This document shows, piece after piece, positions 26,997-35,220 of a stretch of DNA of 64,000 nucleotides; position 1 is the first letter of the stretch; each line of letters starts with the position of its first letter. The notes beneath the pieces were generated by a model, which worked only from the letters and a program-made list of their open reading frames with translations, searched no databases and was not told the origin of the DNA. Location of the stretch: positions 1 to 64,000 of the forward strand of contig JBELJQ010000004.1 in the NCBI GenBank assembly GCA_042090305.1. The letters are read 5' to 3'. The stretch comes from TMED13 sp042090305 (GTDB lineage: Bacteria > Pseudomonadota > Alphaproteobacteria > Methylaequorales > Methylaequoraceae). The translations under genes were made by a program, and so were the position numbers.

Positions 26997-27236
26997 CTAA
27001 TACTTTTCTAATCTGAAAAAAAAGAGGTTATTTTTTTCTTTTTTATCTAACAGTTTAATTTTAATAGATTTACAGAGATTATTAATATCATTTTCTGAGC
27101 TTGGGTCATCTAATTTAGCATGAATTATATCACCAATTTGTATTTCTTTAAATTTTTTGGATAATTTAAGAATTGGTATTGGACATTTTAAACCAATGAG
27201 ATTTAAATCATATATTTTATTTTTCATTTTTTTCAT
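26997..27236 (-). CDS. TusA/SirA-family sulfurtransferase
   Basis: Small sulfur-relay protein of the TusA/YeeD/SirA family. The catalytic Cys is in NLIGLKCPIPILKLSK (CPxP motif, about residue 13-28), followed by a betabetaalpha-type body with KLDDPSSENDI. 79 residues. In E. coli TusA passes sulfur to tRNA 2-thiouridylation, but other members serve molybdenum cofactor or sulfur oxidation, so the exact role is open. First gene of the run leading to xseB, ispA and tlyA. Confidence 0.88.
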   Translation of the reverse strand: MKKMKNKIYDLNLIGLKCPIPILKLSKKFKEIQIGDIIHAKLDDPSSENDINNLCKSIKIKLLDKKEKNNLFFFRLEKY

Positions 27237-27336
27237 AAAAATTTAACTAATGATACAAAATTTAAAAAAAAATCAAATATAATTGATATTAAATTTTTCT
27301 CGACTAAAATAACTTAATTAATGAGGAAATATCTAA

Positions 27337-28323
27337 GTGATTAAAAAGTTTATATTTACTTGTTGTTTTTTGTTTGTATTTATCATTTTAAAAACAACTA
27401 TCGTAAAATCTGATGACATCCAAAAGATAAGAGTTGGTTCACTTCAGTATGGAAGTGTAAATTGGGAACTTAAGCTTATTAAAGAGCTAGGTTTGGACAT
27501 ACAAAACAATTTCGAATTAGAAATAATAGAGCTTGCAAGTAAAAATGCTGCAGCCGTTGCTTTACAAGGTGGAGCTGTTGATATGATTGTAACTGATTGG
27601 TTTTGGGTTTCAAGACAGAGAAGTGAAGGAAGGCTATTTACTTTTGTCCCTCATTCAATGGCAGCTGGAGGATTAATTGTACACAATGAATCCGGTATTT
27701 CAGAATTATCCGACCTTGAGGGAAAAAAAATTGGGATTGCCGGGGGGCAAGTCGATAAAAGTTGGTTGATATTCAGAACGTATTTTAAGAAAAAGTTTAA
27801 TAAGGACTTAAAAAAATCATCTGACCAAATATTTGGAGCACCTCCACTCTTAAATAAAAAAATTAAGCAAAAAAGCTTTGATGCGATTTTAACATACTGG
27901 CCATATCAAGCAAAATTAATGACCGATGATAACTTTTCTAAAATTATCAATATTACCGACATAATAGAAAAACTTGATATTCCAAGGGGCGTTCCTGTTA
28001 TCGGATGGGTATTCAAAGATAGTTGGGCAGGAAAAAATGAAAAGCTGTTAAACGATTTTTTATCAGTATCCGATAAATCTAAAAAGCTAATGCTTGAATC
28101 AGACGACATCTGGAAAAAAATTAGACCAAACATGAATGCCAGTAATGAAAAACTTTTTTTTAGTTTAAGAGAAGCTTATCGCGAGGGTATACCAAAAAGT
28201 AATTTCTCTGACGACCAAATATCTGGTTCCGCAAAACTATATTCAATCTTATCAAAAATAGGTGGTAAAGAACTGGTGGGAAAAGCCGATGTGCTATCTC
28301 CAGGCACATTTTGGAGTAAGTAA
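27337..28323 (+). CDS. ABC transporter substrate-binding protein (NMT1/TauA-like)
   Basis: Periplasmic binding protein of the nitrate/sulfonate/taurine/thiamine-precursor (NMT1/THI5-like) class. The GTG start has a good AGGA-type ribosome site at 27323-27327. A signal peptide occupies about residues 1-25. Residues typical of the class are RVGSLQYGSVNWELKLIKE, AVALQGGAVDMIVTDWFW and GLIVHNESGISELSDLEGKK. 328 residues. It begins a five- to seven-gene plus-strand run: binding protein, permease, ATPase, exbB, exbD, exbD, tonB. The ligand cannot be named from sequence. Confidence 0.87.
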   Translation: MIKKFIFTCCFLFVFIILKTTIVKSDDIQKIRVGSLQYGSVNWELKLIKELGLDIQNNFELEIIELASKNAAAVALQGGAVDMIVTDWFWVSRQRSEGRLFTFVPHSMAAGGLIVHNESGISELSDLEGKKIGIAGGQVDKSWLIFRTYFKKKFNKDLKKSSDQIFGAPPLLNKKIKQKSFDAILTYWPYQAKLMTDDNFSKIINITDIIEKLDIPRGVPVIGWVFKDSWAGKNEKLLNDFLSVSDKSKKLMLESDDIWKKIRPNMNASNEKLFFSLREAYREGIPKSNFSDDQISGSAKLYSILSKIGGKELVGKADVLSPGTFWSK

Positions 28324-28324
28324 A

Positions 28325-29074
28325 ATGAATTCAAATATCCCCAATGCATTCTTGAGAATAGCATCTGTAAGTCTTTTTTTTTTGATTTGGGAAATATCTA
28401 GTCGACTTTTAGAAGTAGATCTACTTCCAGGGCCAGAAAGTGTTTTCGTAAAAATAATTGAGGAATTAAATAATGAAGAACTCATATTTCATACTTCAAT
28501 AACGCTCAAAAGAGTTTTTATATCATTTTGTATAGCTATGCTAATTGGTTCTTTTTTTGGAATATACATGGGCAGAAAAGAGAGATTAAATACTTTTTTG
28601 GACGATTGGTTAGTTTTAGGATTAAATGTTCCCGCCCTTGTTATAATAATTTTATGCTATGTCTGGTTTGGTTTAAATGAAGTTGCTGCAATTTTGGCTG
28701 TTTCTTTAAATAAAATTCCCATGGTTGCTGTCATTATGAGAGAGGGTGCACGGTCAATTGAACAGGATTATGTTGATGTGGGCAAATTCTACCAAATATC
28801 TAAAAAAAAATTCTTCACCAAGATTTTTCTTCCTCAGCTTTACCCTTATGTATTATCTTCAGCAAGGTCTGGATTATCCTTAATTTGGAAAATTGTTCTA
28901 GTCGTTGAGTTATTAGGAAGAAGTAATGGCGTAGGTTTTAAACTTTATGGTTTTTTTCAGTTTTTTGATATAGCTGGTATTCTTGCCTATACTCTGGTAT
29001 TTGTTTTATTAATAATTTTTGTTGAATTTGTAATAGTTCGGCCATTTGAAAAGAAAATTTCAATTTGGAGATAA
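28325..29074 (+). CDS. ABC transporter permease (TauC/SsuC-like)
   Basis: Inner-membrane permease of the nitrate/taurine-type importer with about six hydrophobic helices. The cytoplasmic EAA loop region (REGARSIEQDYVDVGKFYQI, about residue 139-158) is typical of the class. I use the ATG at 28325, just after the binding-protein stop. An upstream in-frame extension overlaps that gene and lacks permease features. 249 residues. The ATPase starts 1 bp after its stop. Confidence 0.9.
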   Translation: MNSNIPNAFLRIASVSLFFLIWEISSRLLEVDLLPGPESVFVKIIEELNNEELIFHTSITLKRVFISFCIAMLIGSFFGIYMGRKERLNTFLDDWLVLGLNVPALVIIILCYVWFGLNEVAAILAVSLNKIPMVAVIMREGARSIEQDYVDVGKFYQISKKKFFTKIFLPQLYPYVLSSARSGLSLIWKIVLVVELLGRSNGVGFKLYGFFQFFDIAGILAYTLVFVLLIIFVEFVIVRPFEKKISIWR

Positions 29075-29075
29075 T

Positions 29076-29831
29076 ATGGGTTATGAAATAAAAATCAAAA
29101 ATAAAACATTTATCAATAAGCATGATGATAAAACAGTACAAGTACTTAAAAACATTGATATAAAAATCAAGTCAAATGAGTTCGTTTGCATTGTTGGGCC
29201 ATCAGGCTGTGGAAAAACAACGCTTATGAATATTATTGGTGGTTTAACCCCATGCGATGGTCATGAATTCATTGAGGATAAGTCAAAATTAGAGGATGAA
29301 AAAAACTTTGGTTATGTATTCCAGACTTCAAGACTACTTCCATGGCTTACAGTAAAAGAAAATATCGAGCTAGTTTGTAAGAATATTACTCTTGAAATTA
29401 ATAACCAAATCGATGAACTATTAGGGGATTTTGACTTAAAAGACTTCGCAAACTACTACCCAAAAGCAATTTCAGGCGGTATGAGAAGAAGGGTTTCACT
29501 CGTTCGTTCTTTAATAAATAAACCAAAAATTCTTCTAATGGACGAACCTTTTATTTCTTTAGATCAACCTACAGCTGAAAACCTTTACAAAGTTTTAATT
29601 GATTATTGGAAAAAAAATCCCATTACTGTAATTCTTATTACTCATAATCTTAAAGAAGCATTACTTTTATCAGATAGGATACTTTTCTTCTCAAAAAGAC
29701 CAGCTACAGTTGTGTATGACCATAAAGTGAATAGCAGCAGAGGTAAATTAAAAATGGATAATAAAGAAATAGACAATGAATATGAAAGACTTAATAAAAA
29801 ATTCCCCTCTATACTCAAAGGATTAATTTAA
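29076..29831 (+). CDS. ABC transporter ATP-binding protein (TauB/SsuB-like)
   Basis: ATPase of the importer. Walker A is IVGPSGCGKTTLMNIIGGL (about residue 41-59), the Q loop FQTSRLLPWLTVKEN, the signature motif SGGMRRRVSLVRSL (a variant of LSGGQ, with an Ile-Ser-Gly-Gly-Met core), Walker B ILLMDEPFISLD and the His switch ITHNLKEALLLSD. 251 residues from the ATG at 29076. The exbB-like gene follows after only 10 bp, which ties the ABC genes to a TonB module. Confidence 0.94.
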   Translation: MGYEIKIKNKTFINKHDDKTVQVLKNIDIKIKSNEFVCIVGPSGCGKTTLMNIIGGLTPCDGHEFIEDKSKLEDEKNFGYVFQTSRLLPWLTVKENIELVCKNITLEINNQIDELLGDFDLKDFANYYPKAISGGMRRRVSLVRSLINKPKILLMDEPFISLDQPTAENLYKVLIDYWKKNPITVILITHNLKEALLLSDRILFFSKRPATVVYDHKVNSSRGKLKMDNKEIDNEYERLNKKFPSILKGLI

Positions 29832-29841
29832 AGTAACCATA

Positions 29842-30444
29842 ATGGAACAAATTTCTAACTACTTAGACAAGGGTGGGGTTATTTTTATTGCTCTAGCTCT
29901 ATTATCAGTATTTTCTATAACTATTATTATTTATAAATTTCTTGAAATATACTTTTTAAGTAATTTAAACCTTAAAAAAATCCTAAAGGATCCAGAATTA
30001 TATTCTGATTTAGATTTACTTACATCATCTATAGAGAAATTCCCACCTAAAAAAAAAGATACTATTAGCGAATTTATTAATCTAGCCAGAATATTGAAAG
30101 AAAGAAAAAACATAGAGGATGATATTTATATTTACGTAAATAATAAATTTAAAGATATTCAATTTATGATGCCTAGTTTGGAAATTATATCACAAGTTAG
30201 CCCACTGATAGGACTTTTAGGTACAGTTATAGGAATGATAGATTCATTTAACGAGTTAGAATTAGGGGGGAGCTTAGTTGATCCTTCAATTTTAGCAGGT
30301 GGAATTTGGACTGCATTATTAACAACTGCTATGGGTTTATTAGTTGCAATCCCAGCTTTAGTGGCGCATTATTTTTTTGAAAAAAGAATAAATTACCTTC
30401 AAGAATCTTATTCTATTTTTCTTTTCAAAATTATCAAAAACTAA
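29842..30444 (+). CDS. ExbB/TolQ-family proton channel subunit of the TonB-type module
   Basis: MotA/TolQ/ExbB proton-channel family. One N-terminal helix (about 14-35), a cytoplasmic loop, and two C-terminal helices. The last part shows ISQVSPLIGLLGTVIGMIDS and TALLTTAMGLLVAIPALVAH, the signature region with the Pro-Leu-x-Gly-x-Leu-Gly-Thr-Val core. 200 residues. It is followed 6 bp later by an exbD and then a second exbD and tonB. A separate tolQRAB system lies at 61-64 kb, so the cell has both motor types. Confidence 0.9.
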   Translation: MEQISNYLDKGGVIFIALALLSVFSITIIIYKFLEIYFLSNLNLKKILKDPELYSDLDLLTSSIEKFPPKKKDTISEFINLARILKERKNIEDDIYIYVNNKFKDIQFMMPSLEIISQVSPLIGLLGTVIGMIDSFNELELGGSLVDPSILAGGIWTALLTTAMGLLVAIPALVAHYFFEKRINYLQESYSIFLFKIIKN

Positions 30445-30450
30445 TCTGAT

Positions 30451-30849
30451 ATGAAAATAAGGTTAATTGTCAAAAAGAATAAAGTAAATATTATTCCTCT
30501 AATTGATATAATATTTTTAATGCTTGTTTTTTTTATGCTTGCAACAAATTTTAGTGAACATAAAGAGTTAAATTTTTTATCTAATAGTAAAAAAGAGACT
30601 ATAAATGAAGCTAACGAAGATAAGATCTTTGTAATTAAAATTATTGACAATGAATATATAATTAAAGGTAAGAAGGTTTTAGTCAATGATATAGAAGAAA
30701 ACTTCTTAAAAAAGTGGGCATCACTTAGTTTCAAAAAGGTTGTTGTTATCAATGATAAAAAATCAAAATTTCAGCAATTAATATCAATTCTAGATCTTAT
30801 TAACAAGTATGGAATAAAAAATGTTAACTTTTCGAACGAACCATCATAA
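30451..30849 (+). CDS. ExbD/TolR-family protein, copy 1
   Basis: Inner-membrane protein with one N-terminal helix whose start carries the essential Asp: IIPLIDIIFLMLVFFMLAT (about residue 15-33). The periplasmic domain follows. 132 residues, normal size. It overlaps the second exbD by 29 bp. Copy 1 has weak similarity to copy 2 outside the helix, suggesting specialised subunits rather than a recent duplicate. Confidence 0.87.
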   Translation: MKIRLIVKKNKVNIIPLIDIIFLMLVFFMLATNFSEHKELNFLSNSKKETINEANEDKIFVIKIIDNEYIIKGKKVLVNDIEENFLKKWASLSFKKVVVINDKKSKFQQLISILDLINKYGIKNVNFSNEPS

Positions 30850-31234
30850 AAAAAATTTAAGCGACTCGATTAATCTCATTCCTATGATTAATTTAATATT
30901 TTTGTTACTTATTTTTTTCATGCTTACTGGTGTAATAAAACAAAAAGATGTCGTAGAAATCGATAGACCTATTTCAATTAATGGAATTAAAGGTGATTTA
31001 TCTCAAAATCAAATTCTAATAAGTGTAAATGATAGTGGAGATATATTTTTAAATAACGATGAAATAAAAATCCAAAACCTAGATGCATCTATCAACTTAC
31101 TTGAAGGAAAAATTATTATTGATATAGATAAAAACACAAGTATTTATGACTTTAATAAAGTTCTAGAAAAAATTAAGAAAGTAAATAAAAAAGAAGTTTT
31201 TGTAAAAGTTAAAGATAAGGCAAATGACCGATAA
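30821..31234 (+). CDS. ExbD/TolR-family protein, copy 2
   Basis: Second ExbD-like protein. The transmembrane helix is NLIPMINLIFLLLIFFMLTG (about residue 18-37). It shows Asn where the first copy and the family have the essential proton-carrying Asp, so this copy may be structural. 137 residues. It overlaps copy 1 by 29 bp and tonB by 11 bp, so it is translationally coupled to both. Modules with two ExbD proteins where one lacks the Asp are known in some TonB systems, but I cannot confirm that this is the same arrangement. Confidence 0.84.
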   Translation: MLTFRTNHHKKNLSDSINLIPMINLIFLLLIFFMLTGVIKQKDVVEIDRPISINGIKGDLSQNQILISVNDSGDIFLNNDEIKIQNLDASINLLEGKIIIDIDKNTSIYDFNKVLEKIKKVNKKEVFVKVKDKANDR

Positions 31235-31958
31235 TAAAAACTTCACCTTTTCAATATTTCTTTCTCTACTCATTCATATTTTTATAATTTACAATATTAA
31301 TTCAAAGAAAAAAAAAGATGATGAAATTTATGTTTTTAGTCTAAGCACATATCAACAAATACAATACGAAGAAAAAGAAGAAATAATAGAAAAAAAAAAA
31401 ATAGAACCTCAAAAGGATTTAAAAAAAAAAGAGCCCAAAATAATTGAGAAAAAAGAAGTGAAAAAGATTGAGTCACCTAAACAAAAGATTGAGGAACAAG
31501 ATAAAATACCAATTTTAAAAAAACCAAAAGCTGAGCTAAATTCAAAAATTCAAGATAAGAAAAAATTTAATAATAAATTAGAAACTGAAAGACCTATTAA
31601 TCAAGAAAAAAAGGAACAAATAATAAATGTTCAAAGTAAAAAGAATAAATTTTTGATAAACCAGTTATTAAACGAATATTTAACTAAAATATCTCTTCAA
31701 ATCAACACCATGGCTTCACAATCATATCCAATTCAGTCTATAAAAAGAAGGGAACAAGGAACAATTAAAGCTACTATAATTTTAGATGAGAATGGGAAAG
31801 TTATTGAACTAAATTTTGAGGATAAAAGACCTAAAAGACTCTACAGAGCAACAAAAAAAATTATTGAGTCATTTAACTTTCCAAAACCTAATAAAGAAAT
31901 ATTAGAAGACAATAAAACACTTAAGATTAGAATTCCTGTGAACTTTATAATTAAGTAG
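31224..31958 (+). CDS. TonB-like energy transducer
   Basis: N-terminal membrane anchor (about residue 8-24, FLSLLIHIFIIY) with a His, as in TonB/TolA, then a long Lys/Glu/Pro-rich linker (about 45-140) that is probably extended or coiled. The C-terminal TonB-like domain has PIQSIKRREQGTIKATIILD and NFPKPNKE. 244 residues. It ends the ABC-exbB-exbD-exbD run and is followed by a TGTTGTA/TACAACA hairpin at 31959-31976. No TonB-dependent receptor is encoded in the window. Confidence 0.85.
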   Translation: MTDNKNFTFSIFLSLLIHIFIIYNINSKKKKDDEIYVFSLSTYQQIQYEEKEEIIEKKKIEPQKDLKKKEPKIIEKKEVKKIESPKQKIEEQDKIPILKKPKAELNSKIQDKKKFNNKLETERPINQEKKEQIINVQSKKNKFLINQLLNEYLTKISLQINTMASQSYPIQSIKRREQGTIKATIILDENGKVIELNFEDKRPKRLYRATKKIIESFNFPKPNKEILEDNKTLKIRIPVNFIIK

Positions 31959-31976
31959 TGTTGTATTTTTACAACA
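31959..31976 (+). terminator. Hairpin at the end of the tonB run, possible terminator
   Basis: TGTTGTA and TACAACA form a 7-bp stem around a TTTT loop starting at the base after the tonB stop. It is not followed by a T-tract, so it is a weak or Rho-dependent end at most, or an mRNA 3'-end stabiliser. Confidence 0.45.
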
Positions 31977-32012
31977 AAATGGTAAGAATTTTTAAATTGT
32001 GCAAGTGTTAAG

Positions 32013-32076
32013 TATAATTCATAAATTTTATTTGTTATATTAATATTTTTAATATTAACTTAAGGAAGGAAATTTT
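32013..32076 (+). promoter_or_regulatory. Porin promoter -10 candidate, 5'UTR hairpin and strong ribosome site
   Basis: A TATAAT at 32013-32018 is the best -10 candidate, though no convincing -35 is spaced correctly. In the leader, TTAATATT (32040-32047) and AATATTAA (32051-32058) form an 8-bp hairpin with a 3-base loop. It sits directly before a strong AAGGAAGGA ribosome site ahead of the ATG at 32077. This is what one expects for a very abundant protein with a stable mRNA. Confidence 0.5.
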
Positions 32077-33384
32077 ATGAAAATTTCTAAAAAATTAGCG
32101 ATAGCTGCAGTTCCTGCTGTAATGGCGTTAGCTTCCACAAATGTTGATTCAAAAATTCTTTTGATGAGTCAAGAGGGTTGGGAAGTGTCATTTGATGGTG
32201 CAGCTAATGCTTTCATTATGAAGAACAGTGGCGATGCCCTCCCTACTACAGCTGGTGGTAACGCATTTACTGCTTCAAGTTATGGTGCTGTTTCAGGTGC
32301 TTCTAAGGATACTAGTATCGTTACAGGTCTACTTCCAAATGTTTGGGGTATGACACTTAAAGCTCCTACTGCAAATGGCTTAGATGTTTCTATGAGACTA
32401 GGTCTGTACACTCACATGAATGGTGGGGAAAACTCTCTGGGTAATGGACAAATTAACATTAGGGAAACTAGTGGTTCAGTAGCTGGTAGTTTTGGTACAG
32501 TACTCGTTGGTAGAAGTTTAGGTATCCACCAAAGTAATGCTATCTTAAACGATATGTTATTATTCGGTGTTGGTGCCGCTGCTAGTGCAAGTAACTCAAA
32601 CACTACTTTAGGTAGAATTGGACTTGGATATTTATATACAGACTTTAAACCACAAATTAGTTGGACATTACCAGGTATGGGTGGTTTTGGTGCTAAGGTC
32701 GCTTTATTCGATCCTGATGATGTAGCATCCGATACCCAAGGTTTTGATGCAACAGACACAACTTCTCCAAGAGTTGAAGCACAAATCACTTATAATACTG
32801 ATTTGCAAGGTCTTGGAATTAACTTGTGGGTTGATGGTACTTACCAAAACACTTCAAGAACTACTGCTGAAGCAAATGCTTACAAAGGTAGATCTGGATT
32901 GGAAGTCGACGCAGATGATGATACTGATGTAGATTCAGCTGGTGTTGGTTTTGGTACTAAATTAACTTATGATGCATTCTCGCTAGTTGCTACTGGTTTT
33001 TATGCATCTGGTTTAGGTATCAGAGGACAACGTGCAATTGGAACAACAACTACTACAGCTGCAACTGATGCAACTGGTGCGTTAGACGATGTTGGTAAAG
33101 AAAGAAAAACTTATGGTGGTTACATCCAAGGTACATTTGACTTTGGTCAAGGTACATCTGTAGGTTATTCTTATGGTGGTAATTTCATGACCAAAACTGG
33201 TAATGACATGAACAACCTAGGTACTATGAATGGTCAAACTATGCATTCTGGTATGATTTGGCATAATGTAACTGCCAACTTCAGATTAGTTGCTGAAGGT
33301 GGTTACACTATGAAAAGTTGGTACCTTGCTGACGAAGACCAAGACGACACATTTGGTGGAGTTGGTGCATTCTTCTTCTGGTAG
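32077..33384 (+). CDS. Major outer-membrane porin
   Basis: Porin-type beta barrel: signal peptide (about 1-25, MKISKKLAIAAVPAVMALAS), 435 residues dominated by Gly, Thr, Ser, Ala and Asp in alternating strands, and a C-terminal aromatic residue (FFFW) as in OmpA/porin barrels recognised by the BAM machinery. Surface-loop-like Asp-rich stretches occur near residues 220-230 and 275-285. Less Lys/Ile-rich than its neighbours, as expected for a secreted barrel and for high expression. Strong ribosome site and a dedicated terminator support abundant, monocistronic expression. Confidence 0.88.
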   Translation: MKISKKLAIAAVPAVMALASTNVDSKILLMSQEGWEVSFDGAANAFIMKNSGDALPTTAGGNAFTASSYGAVSGASKDTSIVTGLLPNVWGMTLKAPTANGLDVSMRLGLYTHMNGGENSLGNGQINIRETSGSVAGSFGTVLVGRSLGIHQSNAILNDMLLFGVGAAASASNSNTTLGRIGLGYLYTDFKPQISWTLPGMGGFGAKVALFDPDDVASDTQGFDATDTTSPRVEAQITYNTDLQGLGINLWVDGTYQNTSRTTAEANAYKGRSGLEVDADDDTDVDSAGVGFGTKLTYDAFSLVATGFYASGLGIRGQRAIGTTTTTAATDATGALDDVGKERKTYGGYIQGTFDFGQGTSVGYSYGGNFMTKTGNDMNNLGTMNGQTMHSGMIWHNVTANFRLVAEGGYTMKSWYLADEDQDDTFGGVGAFFFW

Positions 33385-33405
33385 AATAAACTAACTTAAT
33401 TACTT

Positions 33406-33443
33406 AAAAGGGAGAGTATTTATTGTACTCTCCCTTTTTTTTT
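33406..33443 (+). terminator. Rho-independent terminator of the porin gene
   Basis: GGGAGAGTA (33410-33418) pairs with TACTCTCCC (33426-33434) around a 7-base loop, extended by A/T pairs, and is followed by nine T. A strong intrinsic terminator 22 bp after the porin stop. Confidence 0.93.
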
Positions 33444-33456
33444 GCTAATAAGAACT

Positions 33457-34485
33457 ATGAAAAATTTAATTCCAATCAAGTTAAGTTTCTCTCTTACATT
33501 TGTGGTCTTACTTTTACTTACTAGCTGCTCATCACTCAATTTATTTGAAGATAATAAGTTTTATTACAAAAATGGTTTTCAAAGAGTACAATTGCATATT
33601 GAAAATAAGTCTGTAAGAAATACACATCCTGTTAAAATAGACCCACTTAGACTTGAGGGAGCACTTCAATTAATTATAACTAAATATGGACCAAAAGCTG
33701 AATCTCTATTTCAAGAGGATAAGCTCCTTCCATATTCAATTGCAATTAGTGAGGCACTTCTTGAAGCAAAGCCAAATCAAGATGTAGTTTTTACAGTAGA
33801 GGGATGGTTTAAAAAGAAAACTTTGTCAGATAACAGAGTAACATCTGGTCGTATTTTTTATAATAAGAATGGTCTTAATATTATATTCGGTTCAGTAATG
33901 AGAAAAGGTAATATGTCTGAAACCGATCCAATGTTATCGTATGGTATAAACCCAGATTTAACTAAAAATCCTTATGCACCAGGTTCCAGATTTCAATCTA
34001 TTAAAAGTGCTTATATGTTAACCACAATACCAAATTCTGGGGTTTTTAGACCAAAAGAAGCTAGAGGAAGAGTGGATTGGTTAGTTTTTTCTCCATCTGC
34101 TCTTACAGCTAGGAATGCTTTATCTCAAGACCAAAAAAGGTTATCCTCTGCTGCTAATTTCCAAGTACAAGGCTTGAGAGACGAATTAAATGTTTTAAAA
34201 CAGGAGTTGAGAAATCTTAGAGGTACTAGATACCCAAACTATTACAACAATAATCCTAACTATGGATACAGACCACCAAACGGATATGTTCAACAACAGA
34301 TGAGAGCAAATAATTACCCAAATTATCCCTACCCTCCTCAAAATTATCAAATGCCACAGAATTATCAGGTACCACAAAATGATCCCAACAAACAGATATC
34401 TCTAAAATCATTAGAAAGTATGAGGGAAAGAGGACTGATAAGCGAAGAAACCTATATAAATAAATTAAAGGAACTTGGTTTTTAA
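33457..34485 (+). CDS. Lipoprotein of unknown function with Pro/Tyr/Asn-rich segment and SHOCT-like C-terminus
   Basis: Lipoprotein with a type II signal (lipobox LLTSC, about residues 19-23 from the ATG at 33457). The body (about 30-220) is unassigned. A low-complexity region rich in Tyr, Asn, Pro and Gln lies at about residues 255-310, including repeated PQNYQMPQNYQVPQN. The last 30 residues (SLESMRERGLISEETYINKL) resemble a SHOCT domain, a short C-terminal module seen in many unrelated proteins. Start choice: the ATG at 33457 sits 14 bp after the porin terminator; a 5-residue upstream extension starts within the terminator and was rejected. 342 residues. Confidence 0.75.
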   Translation: MKNLIPIKLSFSLTFVVLLLLTSCSSLNLFEDNKFYYKNGFQRVQLHIENKSVRNTHPVKIDPLRLEGALQLIITKYGPKAESLFQEDKLLPYSIAISEALLEAKPNQDVVFTVEGWFKKKTLSDNRVTSGRIFYNKNGLNIIFGSVMRKGNMSETDPMLSYGINPDLTKNPYAPGSRFQSIKSAYMLTTIPNSGVFRPKEARGRVDWLVFSPSALTARNALSQDQKRLSSAANFQVQGLRDELNVLKQELRNLRGTRYPNYYNNNPNYGYRPPNGYVQQQMRANNYPNYPYPPQNYQMPQNYQVPQNDPNKQISLKSLESMRERGLISEETYINKLKELGF

Positions 34486-34491
34486 CTAAAC

Positions 34492-35220
34492 TTAAAATTC
34501 GAATTCCATATTCCACAAAAACATATGGTTAGCCGAAGCATTTGTAAGACCATGTAAATATCCTAAAGAAATTTCGTATTCAAACCCATTCAATTGAAAT
34601 TCCTTATCTACTTGCAAACCATAAAGATGTTCTTGATTATGCAAAGTATTCATTTTTGTGAGATATCCTAAATCACTAAAACCTAATATACCGAAGTCAA
34701 AATCTATATCTAATGGATCCATAAACATAATTCTATTACTTATTTCAAATTTAGTTGAGCCTTGAGCATGTCCGCCAATTTCTTTTTCAAAAATAAAATT
34801 ACTTGTGAATTTATATTTATCATTCATAAATTCATTAAGATATTTATACTCTAATTCATCAGCTTTCTTTCCCTCACTGACAAAATTATATGAAAAATAA
34901 AGAGCTCCAGCAAAATTCTTTTTATCAAATAATTGTAATTGATTTTGAAATTCTGTTTTTTCCCAATTGAGTGATGTATCTTGTTTATCAGATACATGAA
35001 ATTCTAATTCTGATTGCCAATAATTAGTCCACGAATATTCCGTTTCAAACACATGGTGATGAGATTTATTTACCTCTTCTCTATCATCTACATTTAAATG
35101 GCCTCTCCACTCAAGGGATTGTCTACCTTCTTCAACTACGGGACTATAAATTTTATGGTGACAATAAATTTTAAAACTGTAAGAGGTTAATAGTATAGTC
35201 AGAATAAAAATTCTAATCAT
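34492..35220 (-). CDS. Putative outer-membrane beta-barrel protein of unknown function
   Basis: A 242-residue exported protein with a signal peptide (about 1-20) and a His-rich start of the mature part (YCHHKIYSPVVEEG), then alternating aromatic/charged strands such as WRGHLNVDD and the terminal MFLWNMEFEF with a C-terminal Phe. This pattern fits a small outer-membrane barrel. KSHHHVFETEYSWTNYWQSE resembles strands of a conserved alphaproteobacterial family of unknown function that I recall but cannot name. Overlaps the DUF3126 gene by 8 bp. Confidence 0.7.
   Translation of the reverse strand: MIRIFILTILLTSYSFKIYCHHKIYSPVVEEGRQSLEWRGHLNVDDREEVNKSHHHVFETEYSWTNYWQSELEFHVSDKQDTSLNWEKTEFQNQLQLFDKKNFAGALYFSYNFVSEGKKADELEYKYLNEFMNDKYKFTSNFIFEKEIGGHAQGSTKFEISNRIMFMDPLDIDFDFGILGFSDLGYLTKMNTLHNQEHLYGLQVDKEFQLNGFEYEISLGYLHGLTNASANHMFLWNMEFEF

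Noticed and set aside
27237..27336. Possible promoter pair or small RNA between the tusA-like gene and the ABC operon
   Set aside because: A TATAAT at 27278-27283 is present but with no properly spaced -35; not enough to call.
27337..29831. Assignment of the ABC importer to thiamine precursor, taurine or nitrate
   Set aside because: The NMT1/TauA-like family covers many ligands; presence of thiC makes an HMP importer unnecessary, and no catabolic gene indicates taurine or nitrate.
32412..32789. 125-codon minus-strand frame inside the porin
   Set aside because: Antisense to the well-supported porin; composition mirrors the porin codons, with no independent family signal.
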